In this document: one piece after another, positions 33,004 to 42,458 of the stretch
How positions within the stretch are numbered: the first letter of the stretch is position 1
Layout of the letters: the number at the start of each line of letters is the position of its first letter
DNA from: Paractinoplanes lichenicola
GTDB lineage: Bacteria > Actinomycetota > Actinomycetes > Mycobacteriales > Micromonosporaceae
Assembly: GCF_016785085.1 (NCBI RefSeq)
Contig: NZ_JAENHO010000014.1
Span: 274,069-338,068, forward strand
DNA length: 64,000 nt
Direction: 5' to 3'
Program-made: the position numbers and the translations under genes
The notes under the pieces: generated by a model
Seen by the model: only the letters and a program-made list of their open reading frames with translations
Told to the model about the DNA's origin: nothing
Database searches by the model: none

Positions 33004-35409
33004 GTCCAGATCGGTCTCGAGCCGATCGCCCAGGGCCACTCGCGCCAGCACGGGGTGTCCTTCCCCGTACGCCTTCGTGAGCGCCGCCGCCACCTGATGG
33101 CGGGCCTCGTCGTCGCCGCCGGCCAGCACCGCGTTCCAGGCGCAGGCCAGCGTGTCGGGGTGCTCGGGGCCGCGGATCAGGCGGGACCGCTGCCACGTGT
33201 CGCCGGCCAGCTGCTGCCCCTCCTGCCGCTCGCCCAAGCCGAACAGGTCGCTCGCGTAGCCGTTGGCGCAGCTCATCGTGAACGGGTGGTCGGGGCCGAC
33301 GCTGCGCCGCAGGCCGCTCAGCGCCTCCTCGTCGATGTGCCGGGCCTCGGCGAACCGACCGGTCGCCCGCACCACGCCGGCCAGCGCGGCCGAGGCGGCC
33401 AGCGTGAACGGGTGGTCGTCGCCGAGCACCGAGTGATAGCGGATCACCGCGCGTTCGAGCAGCTCATGAGCCCGGTCGAAATCCTCGGCCTCCCGTACGG
33501 CGTTGGCCAGCGAGACGACCGCGGCCAGCGTCTCGACGTGCAGGTCGCCGAGGCGGCGCCGGGTCAGCTCGACCACCGACTCGGCCAGCGGCACCGCGGA
33601 GGGCTGCCCTCGGCGCCGGGTCGCCATCGCGGCGAACCGGGCCGCCCACAGCGCGAACGGGTGGTCCTCGCCGACCGTGCCCGGCCGCACGACGGCCAGC
33701 TCGGCCGCGGCCGCGTAGTCGCCCAGTCCGAACAGGTCGAAGGCCAGCTCGGCCCGCGACGACAGGATCTCCGGATGCCCGTCGGCGAAGATCGCCTGGC
33801 GGTGCCGCAGGGTCTGCTCGTCGAGGGTGCGGGCGCCCCGGAAGTCGCCGAGCAGGCGCAGGTCCGCGGCGAGGTTGTTGGCGCAGCGCAGCGCGGTCGG
33901 GAAGCTCTCGCCGAACAACCGGCGATAGCGCACCAGGTTGTCGGCGTCGAGCTGCCGGGCCTGGCCGAAGTGCCCGCGGATGCGCAGGTCGGCGCCCACG
34001 CTGTTGGCCGTGGCCAGGGTCGTCTCGTCGTCGCCGCCGAGCGCCTCGCGCTGGGCCCGCAGGGTCTGCGCGTTGAGCGCCCGGGCCTCGCCCGTGCGGC
34101 CGACCGCCCGCAGCGCGTTGCCCAGGTGGAACGAGGCCAGCAGGGTCTGCGGGTCGGTCTCGCCGAGCAGCTCGCGCCAGCGGGTGACGGCCGCCCCGGC
34201 CAGGTCGCGGCTGGAGTCGTAGTCGCCGCGGGCGAAGTGATAGCGCACGCAGTTGATGACCAGCTGGCGGATCTCCTCGGCGCCCGCGCCCAGCACATCG
34301 GAGTGGATCAGATGCGGGGTCAGCTCGGCGTAGCGCGAGCGGGTTGCCGGGTCGTCCGGGTCGCCGGGGTCGGCCGCGGCCAGGGTGGCCCGGACCGTGC
34401 CCATCAGGGCGGCGTGCCGCTCCGAGCTGAGCTCCTGGCCCAGCATGCCGCGCACCAGCGGGTGCACGAGCAGGTGCTCGCCGGGCGGGTCGAGCTCGGC
34501 CAGCCCGTACCGGCCGATCAGGCGCAGCGCCGCCTTGAGCCGCCGTTCGACGCGCACTGTGCCGGCCAGCTCGGGTGGCAGCGGCAGCGTGCGCGCACCC
34601 CAGAGCAGTCGCCACGAGACCGGCGCACTGCTCAGGAAGGCACACAGCTCCAGCAGCTCGAACGCGGCCGGCGAGACCTCCTTGAGCTCGTCGGCGGCCA
34701 ACCCCCAAGCCACCCGTACGGGGGTGGGGAAGGCGAGCTCGGCGGCGCGCGTGTCGTAGCGGGCCAGGTAGTCGTCGATCGTGCGCCCGGTGGCGGCCCG
34801 GACGGCGGCGGCCAGCTCGAGGGCCATCGGCACGTCGCCCAGCCGCTCGGCCAGGCGACCGGCGTCGTCCACGGTCAGCTCGGGGGCGCGGCGGCGCAGC
34901 AGGTCGACGCTGTCGGCGCGGTCGAAGACGCCGACCGGCACGGCCTGGGCCACCTCCGCCGACCAGCGCGGGTTGCGGCTGGTCACCAGCACGTGGCCGG
35001 CCCCGCTGGGCAGATACTGCTTGATGTCCTCGGGGCGGTTGGCGTCCTCGAAGACGACCAGCCAGTTGCGGAACGGCTCGCCGCGGCTCAGCGTGTCGCG
35101 CACGGCCGAGAGGGTGCGGTTGATGTCGCCCGACTCCGGCAGCCCGAGCCGGTGGGCCAGCCCGATCAGCGCGGCCCGGGTGCCCGCGGCCTGCTCGGCC
35201 GGGATCCACCAGACCAGCTCGTAGGTCTCCGCATAGCGGTACGCGTATTCGGCCGCCAGCTGGGTACGTCCCGTGCCGCCGAGCGGGTGCTCCTCGCCGG
35301 GCAGCAGCACGACCGGGCCGGTGCTCAGCCGGTCACGGAGCTGGGCGAGCAGGTCTTCCCGCCCGACGAATCGAGTGTTGCGCGGCGGCAGACCGCCCAG
35401 GACCGGCAC
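32989..35409 (-). CDS. NB-ARC / tetratricopeptide protein of the FxsT type
   Basis: 806 residues. N-terminal LPPRNTRFVGREDLLAQLRDRL leads into an NB-ARC NTPase (about 15-290) whose Walker A reads GGTGRTQLA: the catalytic Lys position is Arg. Then a winged-helix region and ~10 TPR-like repeats from ~400 onward with the recurring ...GEDHPFTL... and ...ARxLDxxxLxxxR... pattern. FxSxx-COOH system TPR proteins have this architecture; in that system they accompany a ribosomally made peptide ending FxSxx, which I do not see nearby. The GTG start at 35409 has GAGGAG 6 bases upstream. It shares a divergent promoter region with the STAS gene. Confidence 0.75.
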   Translation of the reverse strand: MPVLGGLPPRNTRFVGREDLLAQLRDRLSTGPVVLLPGEEHPLGGTGRTQLAAEYAYRYAETYELVWWIPAEQAAGTRAALIGLAHRLGLPESGDINRTLSAVRDTLSRGEPFRNWLVVFEDANRPEDIKQYLPSGAGHVLVTSRNPRWSAEVAQAVPVGVFDRADSVDLLRRRAPELTVDDAGRLAERLGDVPMALELAAAVRAATGRTIDDYLARYDTRAAELAFPTPVRVAWGLAADELKEVSPAAFELLELCAFLSSAPVSWRLLWGARTLPLPPELAGTVRVERRLKAALRLIGRYGLAELDPPGEHLLVHPLVRGMLGQELSSERHAALMGTVRATLAAADPGDPDDPATRSRYAELTPHLIHSDVLGAGAEEIRQLVINCVRYHFARGDYDSSRDLAGAAVTRWRELLGETDPQTLLASFHLGNALRAVGRTGEARALNAQTLRAQREALGGDDETTLATANSVGADLRIRGHFGQARQLDADNLVRYRRLFGESFPTALRCANNLAADLRLLGDFRGARTLDEQTLRHRQAIFADGHPEILSSRAELAFDLFGLGDYAAAAELAVVRPGTVGEDHPFALWAARFAAMATRRRGQPSAVPLAESVVELTRRRLGDLHVETLAAVVSLANAVREAEDFDRAHELLERAVIRYHSVLGDDHPFTLAASAALAGVVRATGRFAEARHIDEEALSGLRRSVGPDHPFTMSCANGYASDLFGLGERQEGQQLAGDTWQRSRLIRGPEHPDTLACAWNAVLAGGDDEARHQVAAALTKAYGEGHPVLARVALGDRLETDLDLPPL

Positions 35410-35483
35410 GCCACGCTCCTCACGTGTTTGATGATGCCGATTACCGTACGTGGAACCATCGCCACAGTGGAAGAAGGACGGCC

Positions 35484-35798
35484 TTGCCCGACGAGTTCGT
35501 GACGAGCCTGAACAACAACGGCGAGACCGCGACCGTCGCGCTGCGGGGCGAGGTCGACGTGCTCACCGTCGACCAGGTGCGCTCCGCGCTGTCCGACGCG
35601 CTGGCCACCCGTCCCCGCGAGATCGTGGTCGACCTGGCCGGCCTGGTCTTCATCGACTCCACCGGCCTGGGCGCGCTGATCTTCGGGTTCCAGCGCGCCC
35701 GTGACGCCGGCATCCGGTTCCGGCTGACCGGCGCGACGCCCCCGGTCAAGCAGATCCTGGTGCTGAGCGGCCTGCTCGAGGTCGTCGAGCTGTCCTAG
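35484..35798 (+). CDS. STAS domain anti-anti-sigma factor
   Basis: 104 residues, a single STAS domain. The phosphorylatable serine lies in FIDSTGLGALI, preceded by REIVVDLAGL, both family hallmarks. Such proteins bind anti-sigma kinases when unphosphorylated and release a sigma factor; a SpoIIE-type phosphatase (as at 22883-24646) can switch them on. TTG 35484 is chosen because AAGGA lies 6 bases upstream; a longer frame from 35424 and GTG 35499 are alternatives. It overlaps the convergent MFS gene by 4 bases. Confidence 0.85.
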   Translation: MPDEFVTSLNNNGETATVALRGEVDVLTVDQVRSALSDALATRPREIVVDLAGLVFIDSTGLGALIFGFQRARDAGIRFRLTGATPPVKQILVLSGLLEVVELS

Positions 35799-37078
35799 GC
35801 CTTGGCGGCGGCCAGTCCGATGCCGGGCGCGATCGGCCGGAGCCGCTTGCCCGCGAAGAGCATCAGGCTCAGCAGGCTGGCCAGGACGGCCAGGGCCCCG
35901 GCGCCGTACCAGGCCCACGTGTACGCCCCCAGCTGATCGCGGACCAGCCCGGCCGCGGTGGCGGCGGCCGCCGCGCCGATCTGGTGCGAGGCGAAGACCC
36001 AGCCGAAGACGACCGCGCCTTGCTCGCCGAAGTACTCCCGGCACAGCGTGACCGTGGGCGGCACGGTGGCCACCCAGTCGAGGCCGTAGAAGAGGATGAA
36101 CACCAGCATGCTGGGGTGCGCGGCCGCGGCGAACAGCGACGGCAGGATCAGCAGCGAGAGCCCGCGCAGGAAGTAGTAGGCGCCGAGCAGGATCCGGCTG
36201 TCGACCCGGTCGGTCAGCCAGCCCGAGGCGATCGTGCCCACGATGTCGAACACGCCGACCAGCGCCAGCAGCGAGGCGGCGGTGGTCTCGGCCATGCCGT
36301 GGTCGTGCGCGGCCGGGATGAAGTGCGTGCCGACCAGCCCGTTGGTGGTCGCCCCGCAGATCGCGAACCCGCCCGCCAGCAGCCAGAACGGGCGGGTCCG
36401 GGCGGCGTCGCGCAGGGCCCGCAGCGCGGTGCGGGCGGCCCCGGCGGGCGCGATCGGCTTCGGCTCGGAGTATTCGCCGCCGTACGCGCCCAGCCCCAGC
36501 TCGGCCGGGTGGTCGCGCAGCCGCCACCAGACCAGCGGGACGACGAGCAGGGCGGCGCCGGTGACGGTCAGCGCCGCGGTCCGCCAGCCCGAGTTCTGCG
36601 TGAGCGTGGCCAGCACCGGCAGGAAGACCAGGTTGCCGGCCGCGCCGCCCGCGGTCAGCACGCCGGTGACCAGGCCGCGGTGCTTGACGAACCAGCGGCC
36701 GGTGATCGTGGCCACGAAGCCCAGGGCCATCGAGCCGGTGCCCAGGCCGACGAGCACGCCCCAGAGCAGGATCAGCTGCCAGCTCGACTGCATGAACACG
36801 GTCAGGCCGGAGCCCGCCGCCACGAGCAGCAGGGCGGCCATGATGACCCGGCGGATGCCGAACCGCTCCATCAGGGCCGCCGCGAACGGCGCGGTCAGGC
36901 CGTAGAGCAGCAGGTTGACCGAGACGGCGGCCGAGATCGTGCCGAGCGACCAGCCGAACTCGTCGTGCAGCGGCCGGATCATGACGGACGGGGTGGCCCG
37001 GAACCCGGCCGCGCCGACCAGCGCGACGAACGCCACGACGGCCACGAGCCAGGCGGGATGGATGCGGAACTTGGTCAC
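35795..37078 (-). CDS. MFS transporter (oxalate/formate or monocarboxylate type)
   Basis: 427 residues with about 12 membrane segments. Features: the N-terminal half with a GWSLGTISAAVSVNLLLYGL helix, an RFGIRRVIM loop 2-3 motif, a long cytoplasmic middle loop (PAELGLGAYGGEYSEPKPIAPA), and the LNRV-like second half SGWLTDRVDSR. The GWS(L)G..SAAVS helix and the GYGxxF-free middle loop resemble monocarboxylate/oxalate-type MFS carriers, but the substrate is unknown. GTG 37078 avoids a 24-residue extension that would run into the divergent regulator's start. That regulator probably controls it. Confidence 0.75.
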   Translation of the reverse strand: MTKFRIHPAWLVAVVAFVALVGAAGFRATPSVMIRPLHDEFGWSLGTISAAVSVNLLLYGLTAPFAAALMERFGIRRVIMAALLLVAAGSGLTVFMQSSWQLILLWGVLVGLGTGSMALGFVATITGRWFVKHRGLVTGVLTAGGAAGNLVFLPVLATLTQNSGWRTAALTVTGAALLVVPLVWWRLRDHPAELGLGAYGGEYSEPKPIAPAGAARTALRALRDAARTRPFWLLAGGFAICGATTNGLVGTHFIPAAHDHGMAETTAASLLALVGVFDIVGTIASGWLTDRVDSRILLGAYYFLRGLSLLILPSLFAAAAHPSMLVFILFYGLDWVATVPPTVTLCREYFGEQGAVVFGWVFASHQIGAAAAATAAGLVRDQLGAYTWAWYGAGALAVLASLLSLMLFAGKRLRPIAPGIGLAAAKA

Positions 37079-37148
37079 GTACAGATTCTGCGAATCACGG
37101 GCCGGTAAGACGAGTGGCCGGGAGGCCATCATGCGCAAGAATCGGGCC

Positions 37149-38126
37149 ATGTCCGATCAGCACACGATCGCCGTCCTGCCGCTGGAGGGCGTGGTGGCGT
37201 TCGACCTCGGCACGGCCACGCAGGTGTTCAACGCGGCCCGGCGCGCCGACAAGACGAAGCTCTACCGCATTCTGGTCTGCGGCACCGGCCCGGTACGCAG
37301 CACGGCCGGGTTCACGATCGTCCCCGATCACGACCTGAGCGCCCTCGAGCAGGCCGACACGGTGGTCGTGCCGGGAGTGGACGCCGGGAGCACCGTGACC
37401 GACGGGACGCTGCGGGACGACGTACGGGAAGCTCTGCGCAAGGCGGCGGCTCGCGGGGCGCGCATCGTCTCGATCTGCACGGGCGCCTCCGTGCTGGCCG
37501 CGGCGGGCCTGCTCGACGGTCGCCCGGCCGCCACCCACTGGCTCTGGGGCGCCCGCATCGGCCGGCTCTATCCGCAGGTCAAGTGGAACCTCGACGTGCT
37601 CTTCGTCGATGACGGCGACGTGCTCACCTCGGCCGGGGTGGGCGCCGGGGCCGACCTCTGCCTGCACATCGTGCGCAACGATCACGGGGCCGAGGTGGCC
37701 AACCGCGCGGCCCGGCGCTGCGTGCTGCCGCCCTGGCGCGACGGCGGGCAGGCGCAGTTCATCGAGCGCCCGGTCCCGCACTCCGACGGCACCGGCACCG
37801 CGCCCACCCGGGCCTGGGCGCTCGACCGGCTGGCCGAGCCGGTGGGCCTGGAGGAGATGGCCGAACACGCCCGGATGAGCGTGCGCACCTTCACCCGGCG
37901 CTTCCGCGAGGAGACCGGCACGAGCCCGCGGCAGTGGATTCTGCGGCAGCGCATCGCCCACGCTCAGGTCCTGCTCGAGTCGACCGATCTGGGGGTGGAG
38001 ACGGTGGCCCGGCGCTCGGGCCTGGGCAGCGCGACGGCGCTGCGGCAGCACCTGCAGGCGGCCATCGGGGTGGCGCCGACGGCGTATCGGCGGACCTTCC
38101 GGCAGCCCGTGTCGGCCACGTCATAA
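37149..38126 (+). CDS. GlxA/FtrA-type transcriptional regulator (DJ-1/PfpI + AraC HTH)
   Basis: 325 residues. N-terminal DJ-1/PfpI-like domain (~5-185) with the nucleophile-elbow sequence SICTGASVLAAAGLLDG and ATHWLWG. C-terminal AraC-type double helix-turn-helix (~225-320): MAEHARMSVRTFTRRFREETGTSPRQW and VETVARRSGLGSATALRQH. It is a cytoplasmic DNA-binding protein, ligand unknown. Divergent from the MFS gene; the 70-base gap contains a 5-bp inverted repeat, GATTC-TGC-GAATC, that may be part of an operator. The gene ends about 75 bases before the pilus operon. Confidence 0.9.
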   Translation: MSDQHTIAVLPLEGVVAFDLGTATQVFNAARRADKTKLYRILVCGTGPVRSTAGFTIVPDHDLSALEQADTVVVPGVDAGSTVTDGTLRDDVREALRKAAARGARIVSICTGASVLAAAGLLDGRPAATHWLWGARIGRLYPQVKWNLDVLFVDDGDVLTSAGVGAGADLCLHIVRNDHGAEVANRAARRCVLPPWRDGGQAQFIERPVPHSDGTGTAPTRAWALDRLAEPVGLEEMAEHARMSVRTFTRRFREETGTSPRQWILRQRIAHAQVLLESTDLGVETVARRSGLGSATALRQHLQAAIGVAPTAYRRTFRQPVSATS

Positions 38127-38136
38127 CCTCTCGAAT

Positions 38137-38165
38137 CTCAGATTTCGCCCCAGACACCCGATAGG
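38137..38165 (+). promoter_or_regulatory. Possible FliA/WhiG-type promoter before the pilus operon
   Basis: CTCAGA at 38137-38142, a 15-base spacer, then CCGATAGG at 38158-38165, about 38 bases before pilB. The -10 resembles GCCGATAA used by FliA/WhiG sigma factors, but two of the eight bases differ and the -35 is only partial. Inference from motif shape and spacing. Confidence 0.3.
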
Positions 38166-38202
38166 CATAGGTAAGCACTGGTTTGCCTAGACCAAGGATG
38201 TC

Positions 38203-39870
38203 ATGGACCAGACCTTCCGCCCGCTGCTGGACGCGCTCAAGCAGATCGGGATCGATCCGCAAGCCGTCGACGCGGCCGCGGGGGAAGCGCAGCGCAGCGG
38301 CCGGTCCGTGCGCGCGGTCCTGATCAACGATCAGGTCGTCACCGAGGAGCAGCTGACCCAGGCGGCCGCCCTCGCGTTCGGCATCAACACGGTCGACCTG
38401 GTCAGCTTCACGCCCGACCCGGCCGCGCTCAAGAAGATCCCGCTCTCGGTCGTGCTGCGGCACCGCGTGCTCGGCATCTCGATGGCCGACGGCGAGATCG
38501 TCGTCGGCGTCACCGACCCCGGCGACGTGGTCGCGCTCGACGACGTGCGGGCCGCCACCGGCATGACCGTACGGCCGGTGGTGGTCGCCCGCAGCGAGGT
38601 CCGCCGGATCATCGAGAAGCTCCAGCGCGAGTCGAGCGACCTCGGCGAGATGGTCGACGCCGAGGCCGAGGCCCAGAGCGGGATGGCCGCCCAGGCCAAT
38701 AGCGCCGACGACGCGCCGATCGTGCGCTACGTCAACAACCTGATCGAGCAGGCCGTCATGAACCGCGCCTCCGACCTGCACCTCGAGCCGACCGAGGACG
38801 ACATGCGGGTGCGCTACCGCATCGACGGCGTGCTGCACGAGGTCGACCTGGTGCCGAAGGGCGTCATGGCCGCCCTCACGTCCCGCATCAAGATCATGTC
38901 GGGTGTCGACATCACCGAGAAGCGGGTGCCGCAGAACGGCCGCATCACCGCGCTCATCCGCGACCGCACGGTCGACCTGCGCACCGCAACGCTGCCCACG
39001 GTGTGGGGCGAGAAGCTGGTGCTCCGCGTGCTCGACACCGGCGGCATCGACCTCGACGTGAACAAGCTCGGGTTTTCCCAGCACAACCTCGACCGCTTCT
39101 CGGCGTCGTTCAGCAAGCCGCACGGCATGCTGCTGGTGACCGGCCCGACCGGCTCCGGCAAATCGACCACCCTCTACGCCACCCTGGGCAAGATCAGCAA
39201 GCCCGAGGTCAACGTGATCACCGTCGAGGACCCGGTCGAGTATCGGCTTCGCGGCGTCAACCAGGTGCAGGTCAACGCGAAGGCCGGCCTGACGTTCGCG
39301 GCGGTGCTGCCGGCCATCCTGCGCTCCGACCCCGACGTCGTGCTGATCGGTGAGATCCGCGACGGCAACACCGCGCAGATCGCCGTCGAGGCGTCGCTGA
39401 CCGGTCACCTCGTGCTCTCCACGCTGCACACGAACGACGCCCCGGGCGCGGTCACCCGGCTCACCGAGATGGGCATCGAGCCGTTCCTCGTCGGCTCGTC
39501 GCTCGACTGCGTGCTGGCCCAGCGGCTGTCCCGGCGCCTCTGCGACTGGTGCAAGGAGGCGTACGTGCCCACCGAGGAGGAGCTGGTCGGCGCGCGCTGG
39601 CCGTTCGAGGACCTGGCCGTGCCCGAGGCGCTCTATCGGCCGGTGGGCTGCCGCAACTGCGCCAACACGGGTTATCGGGGCCGGATCGCGCTGCACGAGG
39701 TGATGCCGATCTCGCCCGAGATCGAGGCGCTGACCATCCGGCGGGCCTCGGCCGGCGAGATCCGCGAGGTGGCGGTCTACCAGGGCATGTACGACCTGCG
39801 GGCGGACGGGCTGGCCAAGGCGTCGGGCGGGCTGACCTCCGTACGCGAGGTCTCGCGCGTCGCGATCTAG
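38203..39870 (+). CDS. pilB: Type IV pilus assembly ATPase PilB
   Basis: 555 residues. N-terminal MshEN domain (~1-150; QRSGRSVRAVLINDQVVTEEQL), then the GspE/PilB ATPase: ASDLHLEP, Walker A GPTGSGKSTT, Asp box, Walker B EIRDGNTAQIA, and a His box. Four cysteines (CDWC... and CRNC...) near residues 445-490 form the zinc site typical of PilB. It powers pilin polymerisation at the membrane. AAGGA lies 6-7 bases before ATG 38203. It is the first gene of an eight-gene operon running to 46206. Confidence 0.9.
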   Translation: MDQTFRPLLDALKQIGIDPQAVDAAAGEAQRSGRSVRAVLINDQVVTEEQLTQAAALAFGINTVDLVSFTPDPAALKKIPLSVVLRHRVLGISMADGEIVVGVTDPGDVVALDDVRAATGMTVRPVVVARSEVRRIIEKLQRESSDLGEMVDAEAEAQSGMAAQANSADDAPIVRYVNNLIEQAVMNRASDLHLEPTEDDMRVRYRIDGVLHEVDLVPKGVMAALTSRIKIMSGVDITEKRVPQNGRITALIRDRTVDLRTATLPTVWGEKLVLRVLDTGGIDLDVNKLGFSQHNLDRFSASFSKPHGMLLVTGPTGSGKSTTLYATLGKISKPEVNVITVEDPVEYRLRGVNQVQVNAKAGLTFAAVLPAILRSDPDVVLIGEIRDGNTAQIAVEASLTGHLVLSTLHTNDAPGAVTRLTEMGIEPFLVGSSLDCVLAQRLSRRLCDWCKEAYVPTEEELVGARWPFEDLAVPEALYRPVGCRNCANTGYRGRIALHEVMPISPEIEALTIRRASAGEIREVAVYQGMYDLRADGLAKASGGLTSVREVSRVAI

Positions 39871-39989
39871 CGACGTTACTGCGTACGGGAAAAGACCGCT
39901 CGAAAACGCGGGAAGAGGCCCTAAACAGGGTCGCGCCGGTGCCGAATTTAAAAGGCGATCCATAACCGACGAGCAGATTGCCGGTGACG

Positions 39990-41126
39990 ATGTATCAGAC
40001 CGACCAGATGGTCCCCCAGCAGGCGACCGCGGCCCCGCCGGCCGCTCCCGCCGCGGGCGACCTGGCCGTGCTCAACCAGATGCTCGTCACCCTGGTCGAG
40101 GCGAAGGGCTCCGACCTGCACCTGACCGTCGGCACGCCGCCGATGATCCGGGTCAACGGCGGCCTGCGGCCCATCCCGGGCTACGGCAACCTCAACTCGG
40201 CCGACACCGCGCTGCTGGCCCGGGCGGCCGTCTCCGGTGAGCAGTGGCAGACGTTCCAGGACACCCAGGAGCTCGACTTCGCGCACAGCATCGTCGGCGT
40301 CTCCCGGTTCCGCGGCAACCTCTACGTCCAGCGCAACTCGTGCGGCGCGGTCTTCCGGGCCATCCCCCACGAGATCAAGCCGCTGGACGAGCTCGGCATG
40401 CCCGACTCGGTGGCCCGCTTCGCCCACCTGCCCCGCGGCCTGGTGCTGGTGACCGGCCCGACCGGTTCCGGCAAGACCACGACCCTGGCCTCGATCCTCG
40501 ACCTGGCCAACCGCAGCCGGGCCGACCACATCATCACGATCGAGGACCCGATCGAGTTCCTCCACCCGCACAAGCGCAGCGTGGTCAACCAGCGCGAGGT
40601 CGGCACCGACACCGAGGACTTCGCCAGCGCGCTCAAGCACGCGCTGCGGCAGGACCCCGACATCATCCTGGTCGGCGAGCTGCGCGACCTGGAGACCACG
40701 GCGACCGCGCTGACCGCCGCCGAGACCGGCCACCTGGTGCTGGCGACGCTGCACACGCAGAGCGCCACCCAGACGATCGACCGCGTCATCGACATCTTCC
40801 CGCCGCACCAGCAGCTGCAGATCCGGGCCCAGCTGGCCGCCTCGCTGCAGGGCGTGATCACCCAGGCCCTGGCGCCGCGCGCGGACAACAAGGGCCGGGC
40901 CGTGATCTGCGAGATCCTCACGGCCACGCCGGCCATCCGCAGCCTGATCCGCGAGGGCAAGTCGCACCAGATCCCGTCGTTCATGCAGGCGGGCGCGGGC
41001 GACGGCATGCTCGCGTTCGACCAGCACCTGGCCGAGAAGGTGCGCGAGCAGGTTGTGACGCTGCAGGCGGCCCTCGAGATCTGCCACTCGCAGGAAGAGC
41101 TCAAGCGACTCGTGGGACGGATGTGA
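39990..41126 (+). CDS. pilT: Type IV pilus retraction ATPase PilT
   Basis: 378 residues. LNQMLVTLVEAKGSDLHLTVGTPPMIRVNG is the standard PilT opening; Walker A GPTGSGKTTTL, Walker B VGELRDLETTATAL and the retraction-specific AIRSLIREGKSHQIPS (AIRNLIRE motif) near the C-terminus all fit PilT rather than PilB. Its presence predicts retractile pili. ATG 39990 is chosen; an in-frame TTG at 39978 is possible. The 119-base gap after pilB has no clear terminator. The pilC start follows by 4 bases. Confidence 0.85.
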   Translation: MYQTDQMVPQQATAAPPAAPAAGDLAVLNQMLVTLVEAKGSDLHLTVGTPPMIRVNGGLRPIPGYGNLNSADTALLARAAVSGEQWQTFQDTQELDFAHSIVGVSRFRGNLYVQRNSCGAVFRAIPHEIKPLDELGMPDSVARFAHLPRGLVLVTGPTGSGKTTTLASILDLANRSRADHIITIEDPIEFLHPHKRSVVNQREVGTDTEDFASALKHALRQDPDIILVGELRDLETTATALTAAETGHLVLATLHTQSATQTIDRVIDIFPPHQQLQIRAQLAASLQGVITQALAPRADNKGRAVICEILTATPAIRSLIREGKSHQIPSFMQAGAGDGMLAFDQHLAEKVREQVVTLQAALEICHSQEELKRLVGRM

Positions 41127-41130
41127 CCTG

Positions 41131-42363
41131 ATGCCGGCCACCAAGGTCTTTCGTTACAGCAGCATCGACAGCGCCGGTCATCGGGCCAAGGGCACCGTCG
41201 AGGCGCCCAACGAGACCGCGGCCACGCATCTGCTCAAGCAGCGCGGCGAGACCCCGCTGGAGCTGGTCGAGACCGGCAAGGGTCTCGACATGGAGATCAA
41301 GATTCCGGGGCTGGGCAACCGGGTCAAGCTCAAGGATCTCGCCGTCTTCGCCCGCCAGTTCGCCACCATGACCGCCTCCGGCATGTCGCTGCTGCGGTCG
41401 CTGTCGATCCTCGAGGAGCAGAGCACCTCGCCGCCGCTCAAGCGCGCGCTGGGCGATCTGCGGACGGATGTGGCCGGCGGCGCCTCGCTCTCCGGCTCGA
41501 TGGCCAAGCACGACCGCATCTTCCCGCGCCTGATGATCGCCATGGTCCGGGCCGGCGAGACCGGCGGTATGATCGACCGCGCGCTCGAGCAGATCGCGGA
41601 CAGCCTGGAGAAGGACACCGAGCTCCGCGGCAAGATCAAGAGCGCGATGACCTACCCGGCGATCGTGCTGTCGTTCACCTTCGTGCTGATCGCCGCGGTC
41701 CTCATCTTCATCGTGCCCATCTTCGAGGGCATGTTCAAAAACCTCGGCGGCGAGCTCCCCGCGATCACCCAGTTCCTGGTCGACGCGAGCCACAACATGT
41801 ACTGGATCGGGCCGTTGGTCCTAGGCGCCGGCATCGGTGCGTCCGTCTTCTACAAGCGGCGGCAGCGCTCCAGCGAGGAGTTCCGGCTCAAGGTCGACAA
41901 GATCAAGGTACGCATGCCGGTCTTCGGCTCGCTGTTCCGCAAGCTCGCCATGAGCCGCTTCTCGCGCAACCTGGGTCTGCTGCTCAACGTGGGCGTGCCG
42001 GTGATGCAGGCGCTGACCGTGGTCGGCGAGACCACCGGCAACGAGGTCATCAACATGGCCATGAAGGACGTGCAGGCCGCCGTGCGTGACGGCCAGACCA
42101 TGTCCTCGGCCCTGCGGCACCACCCGATCTTTCCGACCATGGTCACGCAGATGATCGAAGTCGGCGAAGAAAGCGGCCAAATCAGTCAGATGCTGGACAA
42201 GGTTGCCGATTTCTATGACAGGGAAGTCGACAGCGCCGCCGAGTCGCTGACTGCCTCGATCGAACCGATCATGGTGCTCGTCATGGGTGCCGTGGTCGGC
42301 GGAATGGTGATCTGTCTGTACCTACCGATGTTCACCATTTATCAGAACATCCAGAGCAACTGA
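41131..42363 (+). CDS. pilC: Type IV pilus inner membrane platform protein PilC
   Basis: 410 residues. GspF/PilC architecture: two similar helical cytoplasmic domains (DLAVFARQFATMTASGMSLLRSLSIL and LAMSRFSRNLGLLLNVGVPVMQAL), each followed by a membrane segment, and a final third membrane segment near the C-terminus (MVLVMGAVVGGMVICLYLP). Conserved EQIADSLEKD and EVDSAAESLTASIEP match the family. It anchors PilB and PilT at the base of the pilus. Its stop is 95 bases before the pilin gene. Confidence 0.9.
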   Translation: MPATKVFRYSSIDSAGHRAKGTVEAPNETAATHLLKQRGETPLELVETGKGLDMEIKIPGLGNRVKLKDLAVFARQFATMTASGMSLLRSLSILEEQSTSPPLKRALGDLRTDVAGGASLSGSMAKHDRIFPRLMIAMVRAGETGGMIDRALEQIADSLEKDTELRGKIKSAMTYPAIVLSFTFVLIAAVLIFIVPIFEGMFKNLGGELPAITQFLVDASHNMYWIGPLVLGAGIGASVFYKRRQRSSEEFRLKVDKIKVRMPVFGSLFRKLAMSRFSRNLGLLLNVGVPVMQALTVVGETTGNEVINMAMKDVQAAVRDGQTMSSALRHHPIFPTMVTQMIEVGEESGQISQMLDKVADFYDREVDSAAESLTASIEPIMVLVMGAVVGGMVICLYLPMFTIYQNIQSN

Positions 42364-42458
42364 CGCCCTGGACCAGGCCGGACTCCCGCCGGCCGAACGG
42401 GCCCCCCGCCCGGAATCAACCGCCCGTCCCCATATCCCTGATTCACGGAGGCACCCCC

